Positions 41,740 through 49,611 of a stretch of 49,611 nt of DNA are shown one piece after another. Within the stretch, counting starts at the first letter, position 1. Each line of letters starts with the position of its first letter. A program made the position numbers and the translations under genes. A model generated the notes under the pieces. The model did no database searches and was not told the DNA's origin. It was given only the letters and a program-made list of their open reading frames with translations. This stretch comes from a virus: positions 1-49,611 of the IMG/VR virus record IMGVR_UViG_3300000553_000063; one strand, given 5' to 3'.

Positions 41740-44154
41740 ATGGAATTAAAAAATATTCATAATCGTAAAGATTTTTTAAAGATTAATGAAGTTTTTGGTG
41801 CTACTGGTGGTGGTGTTGGCTCTAATGATGGATTTGCTAGTACTGGAAAATTGAAAGATTCTTTACTTGGAAAATTATTTAATGGTATTTTCAAAGGTAT
41901 TGGTTGGTTATGGAGAAAATCAAAAGAAAATTTTATAATTAATAGATTAATAGCACAATTAATTAATGAATTGATGAGAGGTACAATATTATTTTGTCTT
42001 GATAATGATATAAATTTAAGAAGTGGTCAAATGTTTAGTGGGTCAACAATTAAAAGTAGTGATGATAATGAATCAAATTTTATTCAAGATGATTCGTTAT
42101 CAGGAACAACAACTGGTCAAACTCAAGCAAAAGAACCTATTATGAGTAGGGAAGAGTTAATAAAAAAAATTGAAATATTAAAGAAAGATATTATTGAAGA
42201 TCGAAATGCAGTTAAAAGTAAAGAGAGTAATATACAACAAAATGAGAGAAATTTAAATGATAATCCTCCTAAAACTCAGGCAGAAAGATTAAAAAAACAA
42301 CAATTCATAGATTCACAAAAATCTGAATTACAAAAGCGAAGAGAAGGATTAAAGATTTCACAAGAAGAATTAATTAAATTAGAAGAACAATTAAAAAAAT
42401 TGGGAAATCCAGAAGTTGCTCCAGCAAAAATAAGTTTTGAAAAACTTGAAAAAGCTTGTAAAGAAAAATATCAATTTGTTGCTACGTCTGATGATCCTGG
42501 TGTAGATGCAATGAGTTTGGGTGCAGTTGCTTATCCTGAATTTGTTAAAAATTTTCAAGAAAGATTTAAAACCAAGTTTATTAAAATTGGTGATAAATTT
42601 ACAATTATTAGACAAGGAATACTAACATCTATTGAGACATATGATGTTGATACAGTTAAAGGTACAATTTCTTATTATTATGATAAAAAATTAGAAACGG
42701 TGTCTGCTACTAAATTGTTATCTAATGGATTTCCTAGTTTTAAAGGCGCGAAAGAACAAGCAGAAGCATTTTTAAAGAATCATATCAATGAATATGATAA
42801 TATGAATGATGAAGAAAAAAAGAGAATAGAAATAGTATATATGAATTATGCTATAATTAATGCTATGAGAGAAGTTCAAAGATCTGCAATTGCTGAAAAT
42901 TTTCAATATTTAATTGAGGAAGGAGCAACAGTTGAAATTAAGCCAGAAGAACCTAGAGCTGGACAAGTTAGTGTTGCAAAAGGGGTTTCTCAAAATCTTG
43001 GAGTTTCTGTCACTGTTGGTGATATATTAACTGTGAGAGATAAAAATAAATTCAAAGATGATAAAGGTGAAGAATTTAAGGTTAAAATTAATGACGTAAA
43101 TCTTGCAGAAATAGAAAAAACTATTCAAAAATTAGATGAAGGTATTGATGATAGTGATATAACTAAATACAAATTATCAAAAGAAAAGTATGGTGATATA
43201 AATATTAGAAAAAAGGTATCTACTTATGTGAATCCCTATAACTTAAAAATGATTCAAGGTTCAGCAGAAAAATTAATGTTACCGACAAAAGGAGAAGGCA
43301 GCAATGATAATAAAGAAGCTTTGAGATTAAGATGGAACAAGGAAGTGAATAAGGTATATGCTGGATTTACAAATATAATGGATATTCAAAGTGTTGATAT
43401 AACTAAAGATGATTTTGGAAGCAAATTAAATAATGATAAAGTAAATCAAAAAATAGAAAAGAATGTTTCAAATATCAGTTTTGAAAAGAACGTTGCTGTG
43501 GTTCAAGAAAAATTACCAATTGAACAAAATGAAGCAATTTTATCTTCTTTAGCTGGCGCATGGTCATTTTATTCATTTAGTTATAATAATTATAATTTCA
43601 TGACTTCTATTGCACCTGTTAAACCAACTAGTTCAGATTTCTATTTATTTATGGTGACAAAAGCATTTACTGATGTAGATGCTAGTAATTTTACTATTGT
43701 CGATGATGAATCTCTCAAAATTTTTAAAGGTAGAATGTCCGATAATGTCGCTATTAATTTTAAACAAATTAATATTTATTTTTTAATGAATAAAAATACT
43801 AAATTTCCTTCTGGTTCATCAAAATCACAAACTAATAAAGTTATAGTATTCAATCATATATTTTTCAAGGATGGAAAAAAAGGATTTTTTATTTGTAAGC
43901 CAAATGAAAAATTTAATAATATAACAATAACTGATGATCTTATAAAGAATATGGATATAAAAAATTATTTAACTACAGTCAGCACAAAATCTTGTCATAA
44001 ATTCATAGATCCAGATATCAATAATTGGACACAAAGTTTAAATCTATCTAACAATTCAAATGAATTAAATTTCTGTAGTTTTGATCATAATGTACCAGGA
44101 TTTTTAGATGATAAAATGAAAGATAATCTTAAGTTGATTACAAGTAAAATGTAA
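41740..44154 (+). CDS. Large probable internal virion protein with LKINE N-terminal site
   Basis: The 804-residue protein begins MELKNIHNRKDFLKINEVFG, where KINE fits a prohead-protease-type site. A glycine-rich segment (GATGGGVGSNDGF), an amphipathic segment (LLGKLFNGIFKGIGWLWRK) and a strongly charged coiled coil (residues about 140-225, LKKDIIEDRNAVKSKESN) follow. A long body of alternating strands and helices without cysteine clusters makes up the rest. No enzyme motif is seen. Length, coiled coil and position in the operon suggest a packaged or core protein, like T4 gp22/Alt-type components. That is inference. Confidence 0.5.
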   Translation: MELKNIHNRKDFLKINEVFGATGGGVGSNDGFASTGKLKDSLLGKLFNGIFKGIGWLWRKSKENFIINRLIAQLINELMRGTILFCLDNDINLRSGQMFSGSTIKSSDDNESNFIQDDSLSGTTTGQTQAKEPIMSREELIKKIEILKKDIIEDRNAVKSKESNIQQNERNLNDNPPKTQAERLKKQQFIDSQKSELQKRREGLKISQEELIKLEEQLKKLGNPEVAPAKISFEKLEKACKEKYQFVATSDDPGVDAMSLGAVAYPEFVKNFQERFKTKFIKIGDKFTIIRQGILTSIETYDVDTVKGTISYYYDKKLETVSATKLLSNGFPSFKGAKEQAEAFLKNHINEYDNMNDEEKKRIEIVYMNYAIINAMREVQRSAIAENFQYLIEEGATVEIKPEEPRAGQVSVAKGVSQNLGVSVTVGDILTVRDKNKFKDDKGEEFKVKINDVNLAEIEKTIQKLDEGIDDSDITKYKLSKEKYGDINIRKKVSTYVNPYNLKMIQGSAEKLMLPTKGEGSNDNKEALRLRWNKEVNKVYAGFTNIMDIQSVDITKDDFGSKLNNDKVNQKIEKNVSNISFEKNVAVVQEKLPIEQNEAILSSLAGAWSFYSFSYNNYNFMTSIAPVKPTSSDFYLFMVTKAFTDVDASNFTIVDDESLKIFKGRMSDNVAINFKQINIYFLMNKNTKFPSGSSKSQTNKVIVFNHIFFKDGKKGFFICKPNEKFNNITITDDLIKNMDIKNYLTTVSTKSCHKFIDPDINNWTQSLNLSNNSNELNFCSFDHNVPGFLDDKMKDNLKLITSKM

Positions 44155-44170
44155 AAAATTATAAAATGAA

Positions 44171-44599
44171 ATGAAGATAAAATATGCAAATTTCATATTA
44201 GAACAACTTGATTTTCAAAAATTTAAACAAGAATATGACACTGTTCGTGATAATCTTGAAGATTTTTGGGGATTATTACAAGATAAAATAGAAGAATTTA
44301 GTGAAACAAATTCAAGAGATATGAAGGAAGTATCTGTTTATAATCAAAAAATCAGGGATGATAGAAACAATAAACCTAATATTGTACCTCCTGTGAATGC
44401 AATTGTACCTACTATACCAGCGCCATCTGCCATTACGGCTTCAAATATAAGACCTTTTTCTAAAGATGATACTGCAACTTTGTTGAAGAAATTGAGAAAT
44501 CCTAAATTTAAAAATCAATATAAAGAAATAAAAGCTTTAATAGATGAAAGAAATAAAAAATCAATGAAGACTCAAAATATGATAAAAAAATCTAAATAA
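44171..44599 (+). CDS. Hypothetical protein with capsid-targeting-like N-terminus
   Basis: The 142-residue protein starts MKIKYANFILEQLDFQKF, where ILE fits the protease-site pattern. It has a helical first half (YDTVRDNLEDFWGLLQDK), a proline-rich linker (NIVPPVNAIVPTIPAPSA) and a basic C-terminal helix (KALIDERNKKSMKTQNMIKK). No family is recognised. It is embedded in the operon, 16 bases after the previous gene and two before the next. Confidence 0.55.
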   Translation: MKIKYANFILEQLDFQKFKQEYDTVRDNLEDFWGLLQDKIEEFSETNSRDMKEVSVYNQKIRDDRNNKPNIVPPVNAIVPTIPAPSAITASNIRPFSKDDTATLLKKLRNPKFKNQYKEIKALIDERNKKSMKTQNMIKKSK

Positions 44600-44601
44600 C
44601 T

Positions 44602-45039
44602 ATGAAATATTTAAATGATTATAAATTATTTTTAGAAATGAATAATCCTAATACACCACAAGGTTATTTAAATTCATTATCAAAAGGTTCAAAAAAACCT
44701 AATTTAATTAATAAACCTACAAATAATCAACAAAATCAAAAACAACAAACACCAACTGAAGAAGTAGATACAATTTTACAACAAACTGAGGAACAAAAAG
44801 CACAAATTGTTGCTAGAAAAGATATTATAGAGAAAGGTTTATTGAATAATATTCAAACTTTAGAACCTGAAAATCAAAAAGATGTAAAAACACAAGTTAA
44901 TGATTATAAAGATCAAGTTAAAGAATTCGATAAAACCGTAAAACAAATTGGCAATTTAAATCAATCACTTAAAAAATCAGAGAAACCTGGTAGATTTTCT
45001 TCACAAATTCAAAAAGCCAGAACACAAATAAACAAATAA
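44602..45039 (+). CDS. Hypothetical protein with capsid-targeting-like N-terminus
   Basis: The 145-residue protein begins MKYLNDYKLFLEMNNP, where LFLE fits the protease-site pattern. It has a Gln/Asn-rich linker (NKPTNNQQNQKQQTPTEEV) and a long charged helix (VNDYKDQVKEFDKTVKQIGNL). A packaged scaffold or core protein is plausible, but no enzyme motif is present. Five bases separate it from the large hydrophobic protein downstream. Confidence 0.55.
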   Translation: MKYLNDYKLFLEMNNPNTPQGYLNSLSKGSKKPNLINKPTNNQQNQKQQTPTEEVDTILQQTEEQKAQIVARKDIIEKGLLNNIQTLEPENQKDVKTQVNDYKDQVKEFDKTVKQIGNLNQSLKKSEKPGRFSSQIQKARTQINK

Positions 45040-45044
45040 CATAA

Positions 45045-47963
45045 ATGTCTAAAATAGATGATAAATATATTGATGCTCTACAAGATTTTACAGCAGCATT
45101 AGGTGATGTCGTTAAAACATTAAAAGAACAACAAAAAATAGACAAATCTGATGTTGTTAATGAAATGCTTAAGAACATACCTAATAGCTTAGAACTTATT
45201 GTTAATGATTTAAAGAAAGTTAGAAAGGATACACATAATATTAAAAATAACACAGAAACTATTCTGAAAGAGGTTAAAGCAGCAAGAAAGGCAAAAGAAA
45301 CTGGAATGTTTGATAGTGTTGTAGATCCGAAGAACAAAAATAAAATTGTTGACGGCATAAAAGTAGTTATTCTAATTGCTTCTGGTGTCTTAGCCTTAGG
45401 TATGGCATTTAAAATTATTGGAAAGGTTGATTTTTTATCTGTTATTTCATTATCAAGTGCAATGTTGATGATGTCAATATCATATAAGAAGATTGGAGAT
45501 ATAAAAGGACTAGATTATAAAAAAATTTTTATGATATCATCTGTGTTGCCATTAATGGCTGTTGGATTAGTAGCATCTGCATATATTTTAAAGGCATTTC
45601 CAAATTTTACATTAATGCAAGGAATATCAATGATGCTGGTTGGTGGTTCACTTGGAATTGCAACATATTTAGTATTTAAATCATTAGAAAAAATTAATCT
45701 TAAATCCTTAATAATTGTTCCTTTAATTCCTATTATATTGCCTTTGATAGCATTAGGACTTGTAAAAGCATCATATATTTTAAAAGACGTTAAGACATTA
45801 TCATTAACCCAAGTGTTTTCTATCGCTTTAGTTGGTCTTGCATTAGGTATTGCAACAATTGGTATAGGATTAGCATTAAAAGGAATGAAAAATGTTACTT
45901 GGAAAGAAATGTTATCATTACCTGTGATGATTCCTTTGATTGCAGGTGGTATTGTTATTGCAAGTATTATTTTTCAAGCTTTTGTACCAATAAAGGATCC
46001 TATAAAATTATTAGTTGGTAGTTTAGCTATTGGATTATCAATTTTGATTTTTACTCCTGCTATTTATTTTCTAGGAAAAATGAGTATACCTCAAATTATT
46101 AAAGGTAGTTTAGCAGTATTGGCTGTTTCAGGTGCTATACTAGGTGTTGCTTGGATATTTTCATATCTACCAACACAAATGAAGTATCCAGAATTTATGT
46201 GGACGCTTGGTACAGGGCTAGCAATTTTAGCTTTTGGCTTACTTCAAATCGGATTAGGATTCGTTGCAACAAATCCTTTCTTTTGGGTAGGAATACCTGC
46301 GATGCTTGCAGTTGCTGCATCTATGGTTGGTGTTTCTTATATAATAGATAAGGGTAAATGGGATGGTGAATATCCATCATTAGATTGGGCATTAGGTGTT
46401 GGTGCATCATTAGGTGCGTTTAGTCTTGTTGCTATTGCAGCTGCAATAGGTGGAATTATGAATGCTGTTACTACACTTTTTACAGGCAAAGATCCATTAG
46501 CTACGTTGGCACAAAGTATGGTAGATGTATCTTGGAAATTACAAGCAGGTAAATGGAACGATAATTATCCTTCTGTTGAGTGGGCTGCATGTGTTGGTTT
46601 AGCTTTAATGGGATTTGCAGCAGTTACAACATTAGCATCTGCAAGTAAATTAGTAAGTGGAATTTTGAATTTTTTTTCAGGTGATAAAGATCCATTAGAT
46701 ACGTTAACACAAAGTATGGTAAATGTATCTTGGAAATTACAAGCAGGTAAATGGAATGATAATTATCCATCATTGGGATGGGCAGCAGGTGTTAGTGCAG
46801 CATTAATAGCATTTGCAGGAATAACTACTATGTCTAGTGCTTCTAAATTTATATCAAGTGTTTTTTCATTTTTTAGTGCAGATAAAGGTGATCCCTTGGT
46901 GTCGTTAGCAAGAAGTATGACTCAGGTTTCATGGATTTTAACGACAGGAAAATACGATTTTTATCCATCAAAAAATTATACAGACTCTGTTTCATATCTC
47001 ATGATAACAATGTCTAATATTGTTAATAAAGGTGATTTTGATTCTGGAAAGGCAGCAGAGTTTTTAAATTCTAATAGTTTTATTATACCTGCACTTAATT
47101 CTTGGATGCAAATGATATCTAAAAATGATTTTTCTAAAATTCCAACAAATTTACTTAGTGATCAATTAGCTTATCATATTATTACTATGGGAAACACTAT
47201 TAAAAATTGGCATACTTCTCAGGAGGAAGCTTTGAAATTTTTACAATCTATTAATTTTATTGTTCCGGCTATTACATCATTTACATCTTTGCCAGAGGTT
47301 CCAATTTCATTTTTAGTTAGTATGATGAATATGAGACTCGCTTTAGGTGAAATATCTAAAGGTGTATCTAATTTTGGTAGTATTGATCTTATGTTTGCTA
47401 ATAATATTAAAACTATTGCATCTGCATTTAAGGTTTTGGGAGAATTGAAACCTGTTCCTGATAATGCAATTCAAAGTTTTAATAAATTTTTACAATATTT
47501 GAATAAAATGCCAGAAAAATTATTTTCTTTTGATGTAAAAATTAATGCAATTAAAAAATTAGCAGATTCATTATTAAATTTATCAACATCATTAAATACT
47601 CTTAATGGTAGTTTGACAGGTTTTTTAGATATGTCAAAAGGTTTGTTTTTAATAAGTATAATAGATGAGGTTAAATTAGGAAATGTTTTGCAATCAATAG
47701 AAAAACATAATTCTGCACTTAAAATTGTCAATAAAATGCCAGAAGAACAGGCAAATTTATTATCAGTTATTAAATCTTTATATGAAACTGTACCACAAAT
47801 TTCTGCACAAACGAAAGAAATTAATAAAAATGAAGAAAATTTGGCAGAAAAAAAGAAACAAGAACAATTTTATAGCGATATATCTGATATTAAATCTCTA
47901 TTATATCAATTTCTAGATTATATCGATCAACCATCACAAAATGGAAGTTTTCATTCTATATAA
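45045..47963 (+). CDS. Large hydrophobic repeat protein, putative tail tape-measure-like
   Basis: The 972-residue protein has a charged coiled-coil N-terminus (residues 1-100). Many hydrophobic helices with glycine- and alanine-rich repeats follow (residues about 105-620), then an amphipathic C-terminal half. Repeats of about 65 residues begin YPS-x-x-W at residues 443, 508 and 574, with a related start at 640. Each ends with a DPL-x-x-L-x-x-S-M-V segment, SWKLQAGKW and a hydrophobic helix. Large hydrophobic repeat proteins in phage structural operons are often tape measures, and the size fits, but T4 gp29 itself is not matched. An alternative is a multi-pass membrane protein. Confidence 0.5.
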   Translation: MSKIDDKYIDALQDFTAALGDVVKTLKEQQKIDKSDVVNEMLKNIPNSLELIVNDLKKVRKDTHNIKNNTETILKEVKAARKAKETGMFDSVVDPKNKNKIVDGIKVVILIASGVLALGMAFKIIGKVDFLSVISLSSAMLMMSISYKKIGDIKGLDYKKIFMISSVLPLMAVGLVASAYILKAFPNFTLMQGISMMLVGGSLGIATYLVFKSLEKINLKSLIIVPLIPIILPLIALGLVKASYILKDVKTLSLTQVFSIALVGLALGIATIGIGLALKGMKNVTWKEMLSLPVMIPLIAGGIVIASIIFQAFVPIKDPIKLLVGSLAIGLSILIFTPAIYFLGKMSIPQIIKGSLAVLAVSGAILGVAWIFSYLPTQMKYPEFMWTLGTGLAILAFGLLQIGLGFVATNPFFWVGIPAMLAVAASMVGVSYIIDKGKWDGEYPSLDWALGVGASLGAFSLVAIAAAIGGIMNAVTTLFTGKDPLATLAQSMVDVSWKLQAGKWNDNYPSVEWAACVGLALMGFAAVTTLASASKLVSGILNFFSGDKDPLDTLTQSMVNVSWKLQAGKWNDNYPSLGWAAGVSAALIAFAGITTMSSASKFISSVFSFFSADKGDPLVSLARSMTQVSWILTTGKYDFYPSKNYTDSVSYLMITMSNIVNKGDFDSGKAAEFLNSNSFIIPALNSWMQMISKNDFSKIPTNLLSDQLAYHIITMGNTIKNWHTSQEEALKFLQSINFIVPAITSFTSLPEVPISFLVSMMNMRLALGEISKGVSNFGSIDLMFANNIKTIASAFKVLGELKPVPDNAIQSFNKFLQYLNKMPEKLFSFDVKINAIKKLADSLLNLSTSLNTLNGSLTGFLDMSKGLFLISIIDEVKLGNVLQSIEKHNSALKIVNKMPEEQANLLSVIKSLYETVPQISAQTKEINKNEENLAEKKKQEQFYSDISDIKSLLYQFLDYIDQPSQNGSFHSI
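46371..46961 (+). repeat. Three tandem units of 195-198 bases in the tape-measure-like gene
   Basis: The units begin with the YPS codons at 46371, 46566 and 46764. The second and third share a nearly identical segment (CAAAGTATGGTA at 46512 and 46710) exactly 198 bases apart. Confidence 0.8.
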
Positions 47964-47992
47964 TTTTTAATTCCTAAACTTTATTTAAAAAT

Positions 47993-48011
47993 ATTGCTAT
48001 ATATTAGCAAT
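47993..48011 (+). terminator. Hairpin after the operon, possible terminator
   Basis: A perfect seven-base-pair stem (ATTGCTA with TAGCAAT) closes a five-base loop, about 30 bases after the last stop of the operon. There is only a weak T run after it, so termination is uncertain. Confidence 0.45.
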
Positions 48012-48025
48012 AGAACCTATTTTCC

Positions 48026-48038
48026 TTAATATATAAAA
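48026..48038 (+). promoter_or_regulatory. Late-type promoter box TTAATATATAAAA
   Basis: The box lies 14 bases upstream of the ATG at 48052 and matches the box consensus. Confidence 0.5.
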
Positions 48039-48051
48039 ATAAAGCTTAATC

Positions 48052-48477
48052 ATGAGGAGATTTTTACATTTATATAGATATATGAAATTGCTTAAAAAGA
48101 ATAAAAAAATATTAGGTGATTCTAGAATCAACAATAACCCAAATCCACTTGGAATTCAATATGATTGGATTTATAGATTATATACTGTATTAAATTTGCC
48201 ATTTGAGGATAAAGAAAATATTGATAAATATGGATATTATTATATGGACAACATGGTACAACTTCATGTTGTTGAGATAAATAAATATTTATTTGATTTA
48301 GGCATTTTAGAATATGTAGAATTAGATACAAAAAATATTAAGCAAATAGATAATAATAATATAAAAATTGTGCTTAAGTTTAAATATATGAATCTTAAAA
48401 CATTAGCAAGATTTATTGTGATTTTCACACCTCTTTTATTTATTGCCGGACTAGTAACTCTTTTTATTTTATTATAG
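48052..48477 (+). CDS. Hypothetical protein with C-terminal membrane anchor
   Basis: The 141-residue protein starts MRRFLHLYRYMKLLKKNKK, a basic amphipathic segment, has a cytosolic-type middle (YDWIYRLYTVLNLPFEDKE) and ends with one transmembrane helix, FIVIFTPLLFIAGLVTLFIL. It is a tail-anchored protein by layout. No family is recognised. A later Met (residue 11) is also possible as start. The 57 bases after it hold only the promoter box of the tnpB gene. Confidence 0.6.
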   Translation: MRRFLHLYRYMKLLKKNKKILGDSRINNNPNPLGIQYDWIYRLYTVLNLPFEDKENIDKYGYYYMDNMVQLHVVEINKYLFDLGILEYVELDTKNIKQIDNNNIKIVLKFKYMNLKTLARFIVIFTPLLFIAGLVTLFILL

Positions 48478-48497
48478 AAAAAATGAGATTTTTTTAA

Positions 48498-48507
48498 TTA
48501 TATATAC
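48498..48507 (+). promoter_or_regulatory. Late-type promoter box TTATATATAC upstream of tnpB
   Basis: The box lies 28 bases upstream of the TTG start at 48535, so this tnpB would be transcribed with the phage's own late-type genes. Confidence 0.4.
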
Positions 48508-48534
48508 TTACAGAAAAATAATTATTTTGTAGGT

Positions 48535-49611
48535 TTGTTAAAGTCATATAAATATAGAATATATCCTAATCAAGATCAAAAGAAAATAATGGCTAAAATT
48601 TTTGGTCAGGTTAGATTTGTATATAACCTTGGTTTAGAAACTAAAATTTCAGCATATTTAGGCAATAAAGTTAATTTAACTTGTTTTAATTTATCGAATC
48701 AAGTTAAAGAATTAAAGGACACAGAATGTCCTTGGTTAAATGAGTCACCCGCACAAGCATTACAAATGAGTTTAAGAAATTTAGATAATGCTTACACAAA
48801 TTTTTTTAGAGGATATGGCTTTCCTAAATTTAAAAATAGATATGGAAAACAATCATTTCAATTACCTCAAGGAATTCATTTATCAAATGATAAAAAACAA
48901 ATATTCATACAAAAATTAAAATATGTGAATATAGATCTACATAGAGAATTTAAAGGAGAAATTAAAACTATAACTGTTAGTAAATCAATAACTAATAAAT
49001 ATTATGTGTCCATATTAGTTGAAAATAATATATCTAAGCCAGAAAAGAAAAAAATAAATGATTCAACTTCAATTGGCTTAGATTTAGGAATAAAAGATTT
49101 TGTAATAACTTCAGATGGAATGAAATTCAAGAACCAAGATTTCTTCAAATCTGCTATGAATGAACTAAGGATTGAGCAGCGATCCTTAGCAAGAAAAATC
49201 AAAGGATCAAATCATTATTTAAGACAAAAAATGGTGCTTGCTCTTTTACACGAACATATCCGTAATCAAAGACAAGATTATTTACATAAGATTTCCAGAT
49301 ACTTGGTTGATAATTATGATACAATCTGTATGGAGGATCTTAATGTGTCTGGAATGGTTAAAAATCATAAATTAGCAAGAGCAATTAGTGATATGGGTTG
49401 GAGTGAATTTAAATCTATGATTGAATATAAGTGTGATTGGTATGGAAAAAATTTAAGTGTAATAGGAAGATTTGATCCATCATCAAAAACTTGTAATGTT
49501 TGTGGGACAATCAATAAGGATTTAACTTTAAATGATAGAGAATGGACTTGTAAAAAATGTGGTTCTATACACGACAGGGACAACAATGCTGCTATAAATA
49601 TAAAAAAATTT
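48535..49611 (+). CDS. tnpB: tnpB, apparently intact, truncated by window end
   Basis: A frame from a TTG start (LKSYKYRIYPNQDQ) stays open for 359 codons to the window edge. It shows the whole TnpB layout: the N-terminal wedge-like region with QVRFVYNLGL and GFPKFKNRYGKQSF, RuvC-I IGLDLGIKDF (D183), RuvC-II CMEDLNVSG (E267), WYGKNLSVIGRFDPSSKTC, a zinc finger (CNVCGTINKD, CKKCG) and RuvC-III HDRDNNAAINI (D347). No break is seen, unlike the copy at 38230-39423. The guide-RNA region and right end must lie beyond the window. No tnpA is seen on the left. The TTG start matches the non-ATG start (GTG) of the other copy. Confidence 0.88.
   Translation, partial: MLKSYKYRIYPNQDQKKIMAKIFGQVRFVYNLGLETKISAYLGNKVNLTCFNLSNQVKELKDTECPWLNESPAQALQMSLRNLDNAYTNFFRGYGFPKFKNRYGKQSFQLPQGIHLSNDKKQIFIQKLKYVNIDLHREFKGEIKTITVSKSITNKYYVSILVENNISKPEKKKINDSTSIGLDLGIKDFVITSDGMKFKNQDFFKSAMNELRIEQRSLARKIKGSNHYLRQKMVLALLHEHIRNQRQDYLHKISRYLVDNYDTICMEDLNVSGMVKNHKLARAISDMGWSEFKSMIEYKCDWYGKNLSVIGRFDPSSKTCNVCGTINKDLTLNDREWTCKKCGSIHDRDNNAAINIKKF

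Noticed and set aside
44969-45358. 129-codon minus-strand frame with hydrophobic sequence
   Set aside because: It lies opposite two well-supported plus-strand genes and is Ser/Leu/Phe-rich, as expected from antisense of Lys/Asp-rich code.
1-49611. Host chromosome or plasmid origin of the window
   Set aside because: Primase, gp43-like polymerase, gp46, holin-endolysin, neck-like protein and dense homing endonucleases point to a T4-like phage; no housekeeping operons, rRNA or plasmid replication genes were seen.
1-49611. tRNA or tmRNA genes
   Set aside because: No GTTC-A-type T-loop with matching acceptor stem and CCA was noticed by eye; a covariance-model search is needed to exclude them.

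Overview
The window looks like part of a very AT-rich, large T4-like myophage genome, probably from a phage infecting a Bacteroidota host. The phage hallmarks are a T4-type DNA primase (gp61-like), a fragmented family-B DNA polymerase (gp43-like), a gp46/Rad50-like recombination ATPase, a holin-endolysin pair, probable virion proteins, many free-standing homing endonucleases and two TnpB elements. The T4-like features are a recurring upstream TT(T/A)ATATATA(A/C) box resembling a T4 late promoter, and about 14 proteins whose N-termini look like the T4 capsid-targeting peptide. The Bacteroidota assignment rests on almost no Shine-Dalgarno sequences and one TAnnTTTG promoter; it is inference. The standard code with TAA, TAG and TGA stops fits. 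No rRNA, tRNA or CRISPR array was seen.

Layout. 1-8.3 kb holds smpB, a broken homing endonuclease, a GT9 glycosyltransferase, a primase / ART-like / IF-3 operon, a methyltransferase-ART fusion and a deoxyribosyltransferase-like protein. 8.4-13.1 kb holds a homing endonuclease and small proteins with capsid-targeting-like N-termini, several ending in KYNL. 13.2-19.6 kb is the polymerase region: three homing endonuclease genes and a polymerase broken at motif C by a split intein, with an endonuclease gene between the two intein halves. The exonuclease and motif A part of the polymerase is not in the window. 19.6-33.7 kb holds an ART-like / Dam-type methylase operon, an amidoligase-like protein, a repeat-rich membrane protein, a neck-like protein, three more homing endonucleases, an isochorismatase-like protein and two membrane GAF-like proteins. 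33.7-35.5 kb is a small island with a host-like promoter and its own terminator (DUF6011-like, terminase-like ATPase, HNH). 35.5-41.2 kb holds lysis genes, gp46, and a 66-codon gene split by a decayed TnpB element. 41.3-48.5 kb is a rightward operon of internal/tail-like proteins, followed by an apparently intact tnpB that runs off the window.

How it fits together. The phage carries replication/recombination genes, two translation factors (SmpB, IF-3), and a set of small enzymes that seem addressed to the capsid interior. Several of these resemble NAD- or nucleoside-handling folds: ART-like, nucleoside deoxyribosyltransferase-like, isochorismatase-like. My leading hypothesis is an injected effector set comparable to T4 Alt and the internal proteins. 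Mobile elements are unusually dense: nine homing endonucleases in two modular repeat families, a split intein, and two TnpB elements. Several genes are broken at A/T homopolymers, which may be real decay, slippage or sequencing error.
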